Below, in pieces: positions 49,879 to 59,643 of a stretch of 64,000 bases of DNA. Position 1 is the stretch's first letter; each line of letters opens with the position of its first letter. The DNA is taken from contig OZ021723.1 of assembly GCA_963978545.1 (NCBI GenBank), forward strand, positions 46,450,069 to 46,514,068, read 5' to 3'. The notes beneath the pieces were generated by a model, which was not told the origin of the DNA, made no database searches, and worked only from the letters and a program-made list of their open reading frames with translations. The translations under genes and the position numbers were made by a program. The DNA is from Linyphia triangularis. Lineage: Eukaryota; Arthropoda; Arachnida; Araneae; Linyphiidae.

Positions 49879-52800
49879 CACAAAAAAACAACTAGACGTT
49901 GTAAAGAAAGCCCGCCTAGTAAAACAATCAGTCAGAAAAGTTGTGAAATCTAATTTTTGTCGCCAAGCAGCAGCGTTTAGTTTCTTTGGGGTACTTGTTC
50001 ACAATGAACTAAATTGGGATTATTAAGGGGAATCCCCATAGACAATCAGTACTTAGCAGGCTAGAGTTTTTATAAAATTAATCTCAATTCAGTGCAATGT
50101 AGCTGAAGCAAATGAAATGAAATTAATCCGAAATAACTCTAGCCTGCCAAATACTAATTGCCAATAAAAACAAGATAGTGAAAAAACTAAATACAATTGG
50201 AATTTCCAAAATTTTTTTTTATACTTCTTAACCTTTATATTTTTTTTATTAAACAACGATGCTATGGTTCGATAGAAACCAACCTTTAAGACATAATCTA
50301 CAATAAAACAAAATTCGCTAAAGTTTCACTCAGGCTAGTTTGCTATCAGTCACATATTTCTTAAATGGTTCTTGAAGAAAATAACAATTGGCCGATTCCG
50401 ATTATGACGTGCAAAAAGGTTTCCAAATGTTCGTTCAATAGTATATATAAAAGGAAACACAAACCTGATCGTTGAAGGCGTGGTTGAGGTAGGACCTGGC
50501 TGAGCGCCGGTTTCTCCTCCTCCTGAAACTTGCATTTATGGAGAGGGAATCCAGACTGTACGCATCGGCAGTGGGAGTGGTGGTGTCCGAACTTCGACCC
50601 TGAATGAGCTTGTGCTTCATGATGACCTACGATTCAACAACAAAAAAAAAAAAAGTACTTTATGGTTAAAAAATAAATTCCAACACAAAGTAATTTGAAA
50701 AAAGTATAGCGTAAACGTAGCCCAAAGAGAAATACACAAAAAACAATCGGCTCAGGGCAGTTTACCCGCGGCCTTAAGTCCAAGCCCATTACAAAAGTGT
50801 TTGTTTTTTAATTTGAGTTTTATAAAAGATCGACACCTTAATTCAACTGAACAACATTACTCCTGCGCATGCCCAAACGTTAAGTGGAATGGACACCGGA
50901 CCACAGTTTTGACTAATTGAAAACAATACCTTTGGACTTAAGGCCTAGGGTAATAAAGAAAAATGCGCTCAATTTTAAGTACATACTTAAACTAATACTA
51001 GAATACCAGGAACTTATGTTTTAAATTTGAAAAACACCAACTACAGGATGGCCATGTTATCTCTTTATTTACTGACGGTACTTAGAAGTCCTGTAAGTTT
51101 TCTCATGGTACTGTATTAATTTAAACGCTAAGAGGTCCATTGGAACTTTGAAATCCACTTCTATGAAGTTCGTTCTTCAATTGTTGGAAAGCAGCACAAA
51201 CATATTTATCTTTATATGTAAACACGTGGACCACTTTCAAATTTCTAGGATTCATCTTGTACTTTCATCGTCTCATTTACTTGTCTGTAGCAAGCTTCCA
51301 AAGAGAAATAAGATTGTGCTGACATCCAACAATTGAAGAACAAACTTCTTTATATATTTGCTGTTTTGATTAGAGTAATTTTTGTCCTTAAACATACATA
51401 CATAATATTTAGAGAATATTTTTCCATGCAAACCATTTGTAAAAAATCTTGTACAACTCGCCCTATCTAGGGAAGGTAGTGAATTTTTTGCAGAGTTTTA
51501 ATGATAAAGGGTCAAGCTAAACTGACACGACAGAACAGAATTTACATTATCGAGAATGTATTAATACAGACATATTGGTGTGATAACAATTCCATAATTC
51601 TGTATAGAATGTTACATTTTTAAACTCTTTTGGGATTTTTAGCGTATTTCCTTGGTATGGTGAGTATCTTACGGTTAACATTTCAACCCTTTCGATCAAG
51701 TTTGCGGATTTGTCGTTCTATACTATTTATAAGCCAAGTCATCGATTCATTGTTCAGAATATGTCCAAATACTTGTGTACGAAATATGAGTGTATATGAG
51801 AATAAATTACTGCTCTAAAATGGTTATGGGCTTACGTGTTAAAATTGTAAATAACCATGCTTTATTTATCGAGAAGAAGCAATTGATTAATTCTCTTAAC
51901 TAGAAATGGTTACATAATAAAACCATATGTTTGTAACCTGTAAGCTAAGCTACTCTTTCTGCATCTCTCTAAAAATCGAATTAAAAGAAACAGTCAGTGG
52001 TTGACTAAAAAAATTCCCTGAAATTTTTTTTATGAAAAACACTGAATACACAGTAAAGGGGAAAAAAAAAAAAAAAAAAGCAGCAGTTACATAATACTAA
52101 AAAGCGAATCGGATTTCAATGGTATTGGATAAAAAGATTTGAATACTTTCCAATGTTTATCACATTTTCTAAATATTTAATGATTTATGGGGAGGGGGAT
52201 ATAACTTTTTTATGCATATTTTAACGACTTGTGTGTCCCACAAAACTCATTTAGAATAATTAATATAAAAAAGAACAAAAAAGCCAATAACAAAACCCAC
52301 TTGTTCACCTCCCTCAAGCTTGGTCTGGATCACAAAAAAAAAAGAGCACTATTTCCCAGTTCTTCCACCTATGGCATCTAGAGTACATAAACAATTTTAA
52401 ATAATTCTTCTAGGTAGGTCTTCCGCTCTGAATCCAGGCTACTCTTTTTTAAGACCAGGTACGAAATTTCAGCTCAAAATGGCCCTCGTGTTTGTCTCGT
52501 GGAATAAAAATGAAATGTGATGGCATATAAAAATTGTTTCCATAGCTTATTTACAATATATATATATACTTGCAGAGGAAAAAAGATGTACAAAAATGCT
52601 CAAGTTTCAGAAAGAAAAAATGGGAGAGAGATTTCACTTTTGACAGGCTCAAAACCCTTTTTGTAGTCTAGTGAAAATATCTAAAAAATGCTCTACCTAA
52701 CCATATAAGAGAGTTCTGTATTCCACGCGTGTTTATCTGTCCTTGTCCTTAAAGCGTCTTAAATTACTACGTTTAAGGAAAATGAGAGTTTTCTTGAGAA

Positions 52801-55800
52801 GAGGGTTTTTCATGGGCACAAAGCTCCACTTTTCCGATTGAATAGTTAGAAGTAATTGGAAAGAGCTATGAAAATATTTATATTTAAAGCGTTGGTATTA
52901 GACAATCTGTAGCTTCATTTATAATTGGCATTGTAACTCAAGTAGTAAAAAAATCTGAAGTTTAATCTTTCTCACTGCTACACTTCAGAAGAGTTACGCG
53001 TTAGTTTTAAATGGGTGTTATGGTTTTGTATAGTGAGAGGATTATGACCTTCAAATAAAATAATATATGTGATAAACATTCCCTGCAAACATATTCATCC
53101 ACAATATGTAACTTAGAGAGATAAAAATTTAAGTGAACCAAGTCATAGTAAATCAATCATCAGGGAATAGATTTGAAAGACAGTCAAATTTAACGAACAT
53201 TTTGACAAAGGTAAAATTTGGCTTAAGTTACTTTATATTTGACCCCTCCGTATGTAACATCAGTGTATTTGTTTTAGAACACAAAAATTGTACATTAAAT
53301 TTTCCCAAATAAATATTTGGAGAATAAAACTTAATCTTCACGAGGAAGTTTTTATCGCAAAACAAATAGAACTCATGAGCGCTGAATGTTTATCCAACAG
53401 TAGTGTTGAAAGCGACTCACCAGCAAAACACAAAGCAAGCACAAGGCGACGCCAGCGATTGCAGAAATTGAAACAGCTGCAACAAATCCAGAGTTGAACT
53501 CTGGCAGTAACGGCAAAGGCGTGGATTTAATTTCATTGATAGGTAGAGGAACTTCTAAAACCTGAAAGAATTATAGCATTTTTTAAAAATCACATGAATA
53601 ATAATTTAAAATAAAATTCGATCACATTAGTAATCATTTAAAAATCTACAATAATAAAACAAGGTGTCTGTGTGTATGTCTGTGTATCTGTCTGTTTGTG
53701 GATCCATACAAAGCTACTTAAAATTGGAGTAGAGATCTGAAATTTTCAACAAAAGTAGTTTTGGTGTTTTTATTTTACTTATGATAAACAGAATGTTAAA
53801 TTTTTATTTAGTTCTTTTTTAATTAATTAATAAATATTTTACAGAATGATTTCTAATAGGGCTACAGATCTAAAAATTTCAAAATAAGTAGTTTTGGCCG
53901 TCTTATTGGACTATTGACAAAAATAATATTAAAATTTTAATTGTTTTTTTAATTAATATTTTTACAAAAAGCGACTTCTAATAAGCCTAGAGCTCTAAAA
54001 ATGTCGACATAAGTAGTTTTAGCCTTCTAATTTTGCTTTTCAGGGGGCTTAAAGGGGTGTTATACTATTGTATAAACGGGGATTTTTTTTTTCTCTTTTC
54101 TAAATAGGGAGGGAATTCTAATATTAAGGCTTTACGTAGCAATTAGTTTTTAGTGAGTGAAGCAAGCTTACAATTACGCAGCAATGAACTTTTCAGCGAG
54201 GGAAGTGTGATCGATTTGGCGTAGCGATAAATCTTCCTGTGAGAGAAGAGCCAAAAACTGGGACCTATCACCGATACACCGGAGACTCACAGCTAGCTAA
54301 AATATTGCACATGGAAAAATTTTGTATCGAAGCACGGGTATTCAGCTAGTAATATATATTTACATAAAATAATATTCTGCGAAATAAAGGAATAAGTCAA
54401 AGCAAAATCTGAAAAATATTGTTATAAAATTACTTTCCTTTTTTTTTATAGTTAATACATTTAAACGTGTTTGAAACTCTCATGAATGGTGCCTGTTCCC
54501 TGTTCTGGTGAAAAATGAGACACTTTCAAAACCATTACATCGAGTTTACTGCGGTAAGCTTTAAGTATGGGTCGGTAATGTGTCTTTAATGTAATGGGTA
54601 ATAATAAAATTTAATGCAAAGTAATGGGTATTTAGTTATGAGACAATCTATTGTTGAGTTACGGATACAATTATTATTATTTTTTATTTTTTTTTATAAA
54701 AGCCATTTTCCCAACATCCTCGTCTATTAATCTACCAAAATAACTTTATTTTTACTTTCGAATATTTCTTTTTGACTTCAATACTTCCCCTACATTATAT
54801 GATTTTTTGTTCATCTTCTTAAATAATCCTGTATTGCTCTTTTTTACGAAGGAGTCCACTAACTAACCCCTCAAGAAGATGTTGGTTAGTGGACTCGAAA
54901 AAAAAATAAAAAAATTTAAGTTTCCTAAATTGACAAAAATAAAATTTATCGTTTAACCCTCATAAACACTGCAAAGTATTCAATACCAGCTACATTCTTA
55001 CAAAAATTAGGGGTGTGAAACATTGCACAACTTTCAATTACGCTATAAAAGAAATGGCTAGTTATGTGATATTTTCGCAATAATTCTTAATGGCCTAAAA
55101 TAAATAATAATAAAAAAATCTCGCCAAAATTGCAAATTTGACGATGTTCTTTTCGATAATTCTTACATTATCTTTTCTCGCAAATCAGACTGAGGAGAAA
55201 CTGTCGTTGGTAGGCGATGCTCAAGGGAAATGAGAACTTTGTGTCAAATACATTCGTTTTTCAATTTTTTACGCCTTTATCGCATTTTTACGGAAATTTT
55301 GTAGAGGGGCTGTTTAGAAAACTAAATGGCATTACCACAACGAATATAATCAAAATAGCTAGAGCTGCTTTCATTGCCCTATTGTGGGTAATTGAAAGTA
55401 AAAACTGGTTAAGTATTAACCGAGTGGTACTAACCGAGCTACGAAACGAAGTGGGAGCCCATTTTCTGAGAATGATTCCGCAGATCTCCGTCAGCCTTTC
55501 TTCGTATTCCCCGGTGTCATTTGTGACATAGAAGGCAACGGTCACATCTGGGGACGTTTGCAAGGGCTTGATAGAAGAGCTCTTGCTGCAAATCTCGTCT
55601 TCCAAAATAAGATGGCGAGGCAAAATCGGCCGGGTGTAGTACGACACATATTTGGATAGAAACTCGCGGAATTCGTCTGTTTGCCGACAGAACTGATCCC
55701 ATGTTGTTTCCAGCAACGTTACTTCAACGCATATTGGCAGACTAGAGCAACTGGGATAGGATAACCTGGGTGGTAGTTCAATTTCTTTGAGTGTCGGTTG

Positions 55801-58800
55801 AGTAGGCACATCTGGAAGGACAATGAATATATTAATGTACTATGAGTAAAATGTCCGAAGTTGCTGTTTTGTGAACAATTGCAAAACATTTAGAAGTGAA
55901 CAGCATTTCAATAATTTAATCTAAAAAGATTACTTATTTTAAAAGATATACAGGGAAGAAAATTTATTCGCAATATCATCTACAAAAATACAAAAGCAGT
56001 GGAGTCTTCAGCTGTCAGTCAGTCATTCATTTAACTAAATCGTTGGTCTCATGAACGAATGACCAAGGGATTTAGCCAGTGCGCTATTAATTGCAGCGAG
56101 GTCTCAATGTCTTCTCTTAGGTGTGGCGGGGATATCGAGAAAAAATGCTAGCTAAAGTATCGGCACTTCATCTGGATAAGTTCAGAAATCACGAGCCGTA
56201 ATTTGTAGATGCTGTTACAAACTTACGGCGCAGCATGGCCCTCGTGTTGCCCTTGCACCAAAATACTGAGCTTGTTATGGCTTTGCAATCTCGAATTAAT
56301 TTTTATTTGGAGAACATGTACCTAACAACAAAATAAATCAAGCTGGTATTTAAAAAAAAAATTCAGAGCTTTCTAACTCTTCAATAGTCTTCAAAAAGTC
56401 AGGTCAATGATCTGGATTAGAAACCAAAGAAAAATGTGAATACAGTTTATTTACTGCAGAATTGAGATGGAAATGCATGTAGTTAAGATTAATGAGAAAT
56501 CAAAGAAAATTACCTTTTTCAGTCGATTGACTGCTTGATTCTATTTCAAGAATAGGTGTGAATGTAACAGACGTTGTTGAAACTATGAAAAGAGGAGTCG
56601 TTGATTCGGGAAATGAAGATTGTATTGTTTGTTTGCTTTTGGTTTCTATATATTCTGTAGATTGTCGAAAAGAAGGTGAAAAAACTGGTGTCACATCTAG
56701 AGCATTTTCGGTATTGCCTTTGAAATGTTTATTTACACCTGCTGGCGTGTAACTTTTGTCCTCGTGATATGATGGAGTAGAAAAATGTCTTGAAATTTCG
56801 ACTGAAAATTCGCGAGACATCTTTGAAAAGTCTACAGTAGGAATTTCCTGCATTTTACCAACATGTGAGGAATCAGGTGGAGTAAACAATTCCGTTTTAG
56901 TCACTAATACAGATTCGATTGTATCAGCTATTAATTCCACTCGTGTTGGTGTCCCTGGAGAAGCCAAAGTTTCGTCTTCGGTGGAATTAATATTTATTTG
57001 CCTCGTATCAGAAGTAAGAGTTGTAGAATGGAGAACTTCAGGAAACGAAGCAATTTCTTTCGTGGGAGTATTTATAGGGTTGGTAACAGTTATCTTCACG
57101 AGCGTCTTTTCTTCAGAAATTAGCTCCCCACCATCGTGATGCTTAACCGGTTTAAACTTCTCGCTTTTATTTGACAGACTTTGTATTATAGAATCATCTT
57201 TACCTACCTCATTTCCATCTATTAAAATAACATTTTCAGAGGTTTGAGCTGAAGTACTTTCAAATGGGACGATCGTTACACTAGCAGAGTTTGGTGTCTC
57301 CATCGCTGAAGAATGAACATCCAGCTCTTCTGCAGTTTCATTGTCCGAGGACATCGTAGATTTGACAGCATTCCAAAAAGATTCAGTGGAAACTGAATCC
57401 ACCGTAGGGGTTGTTATTTTGTCACCGAATTTCAATGGTTGGATTTCATCAACTCGCGAAGACTTGCATTTGCGATCACCTAAAGCACAATCATAAGTAG
57501 TTGTCAGAGAAGGCGTAGTCACATCGTCCGACTCCATAGCGATAGTGGTTGGATTTGCAGTATCATTTGCATGATTGGTTTTGAGATTTGTTGAAGATGA
57601 ACCTGCTTTGAACTGATTAGATGAGGATTCAGTGACAGGATTCTCTTGCAGAAAATAATTGACATTGTCCAAAGAATCAGGATCAACGTTGTTTCCAGGA
57701 CTAGCATCGTGTTTACTCTCGTCGTGCAGTTCGTCATATTCTGTTAAGTTCAAGCGTCTACTCCACAAAATGTTCTCACCAGAATCGAGAAGTTTATCAG
57801 TTATACTAAGTTTTGTAGAAGATTCATTCTCAGTAGGAAGAGTACTCCGAAAAGTTTCGTTCACGAACATCATGTTCTCTTTCTTTTCTTCTTCCTCCTT
57901 CGCATCACTCTCGGTGCTCCAAAGTGTTTCTGTAAAAAATAATGAAGTGTTTAATTTTGAAATGTTATAATCTTGAATATTAACCCTTTGCACTCCAGTT
58001 GCGCCTCTCAGGCGCCACACGATTGGATGCCAAACCACGAGAGGACCATTAGGTGTGATGCGGAAATTCGATGCAAGGTCAATGACTGTGTTTAGTTTCT
58101 ATGAAGCAAATCCATAAACACCAGCCGAACCTAAAATGTCTCGAGTTGCTGATTCCTCCGCGCGAAAAAGGCCTGGAGTGCAAAGGGTTAATTTGTCGGG
58201 GTTATATACAACTCTGAAATTCCTACCTCTTCCGTTGTGAATAGTCTCATACTTGGGTACCTTTCCCTCAAGGATTTTGAATGATACAAAATTCGGTGTT
58301 ATATTTATAAAAAAAACTTAACATATATCTCCTGTATTTTATGGAAGAATAGAAGTTTAATTATTTAAATTTTTGGTTTAGAAGAGAAAGTTTAATGGCA
58401 GTCTCATGTTTTTTTAAAAAAAAAGAACGAGTTGAATTTAATCTTTTAATGTTAAAGTAAAAGAACTTAGTTGAAGGTAGAAATGTTCTCCCAATAGTTC
58501 ACTAATAGGAAGTCAAAGAACATGACAGTGTTGCTCCACCAAGTCCCAATGTCATTGGTGAATGATTATTAGCAAAATCATGATTTTCCAAAAATGTGAA
58601 TTAAGCCCCTTGTGTTTGTGACTTGGGAATTAAGGTGTTTAACTCGTGATCATAATATTGCGGGTTTATTATGTGAGCACCGGTGTGGGGAGTGGTGCAT
58701 GTTAAATCCGTTGTGGACTTAAAAAGCGTTAAAGAAAATATCGTTTTACAGACGTATTTTTTTATGTATGCATACGCGAACTATGAAGTGCTATAAATTC

Positions 58801-59575
58801 GAACGGGTAAAATTCTCTTTATGAAATATTTTAGAACTGAAGATGCTAGTTTATGATGCCACTCTTATATATTAATACTTATAGTATAAAAATGGAATAA
58901 GATTGAATTTGTAATTTTTTAAGAAATTGCCGCACATATATATCTCAAAATGGGATATAATATGGGACACTCTCACCTAGCAATTCAACCATCGACGCGA
59001 TATTGCTCTACTTAGCCCATAAGAAACTGAACTAGGATTATTGCGTAAAACTACGAGACAGCAGGGAATCTCGTAATAATCCTAATTCAGTTGGCGACTG
59101 CAAAATAGCATAAAGAAATAATGAAACGTGGTCGTTTTACGGCCAACATGATTTTATAACTTCTAATGGCTGAGCATTTTGTTTGACAGATTTTTTAATG
59201 CTTATTTTTTTTTACTTAACTATTTGGAAAAAAAAGGCACCTACAATTTCGGTTATTTAGCAAGCGTATGTAACTTCTCCTAATTTTTCACGTCTTTTAA
59301 AGACAATTCATGATAAGATTCGTGAGATCAATGCTTCAGATATCTATAAGATCAAAGATGGGGAAGGGAAAAGAAAAAGAAAGAAAAAAAAAAACTTAAT
59401 ATACTTCAGAAACTTCAAAATAGCCTAAATTTACTTAGTTTAGAGGCAAATTGCTTTAGTTTTATCCAAGTAAAGAAAACATTTTTCTGTGCTGAAAGTT
59501 ACTGTACAAGGTTTTAAAAATTGAATTTAAAATATAACACAATTTACTATGGCTACAATACACATATATACACAC

Positions 59576-59643
<68 letters not shown>

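Larger units (their letters stand above)
43880..50464. other. 6.6-kb phosphatase intron packed with elements
   Basis: Solo LTR 44468-45089, TA-flanked MITE 45120-46401, fold-back 47883-49322 with hAT insertion, SINE 49366-49541, small fold-back 50044-50160. 46600-47870 contains only AT-rich DNA and homopolymers; one stretch (47230-47560) reads like decayed repeat but I cannot name it. Confidence 0.65.
53562..55434. other. Phosphatase intron with repeat copies
   Basis: Tandem-unit element copy 3 (53646-54350), a small hairpin (54849-54896) and an R2 copy (55005-55350). 54360-54840 is plain. Confidence 0.6.

Noticed and set aside
55217..55531. 104-codon plus-strand open frame
   Set aside because: Runs from an R2 repeat into the antisense of exon 3; no independent support.
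57659..57970. 103-codon plus-strand open frame
   Set aside because: Antisense shadow of the mucin exon.
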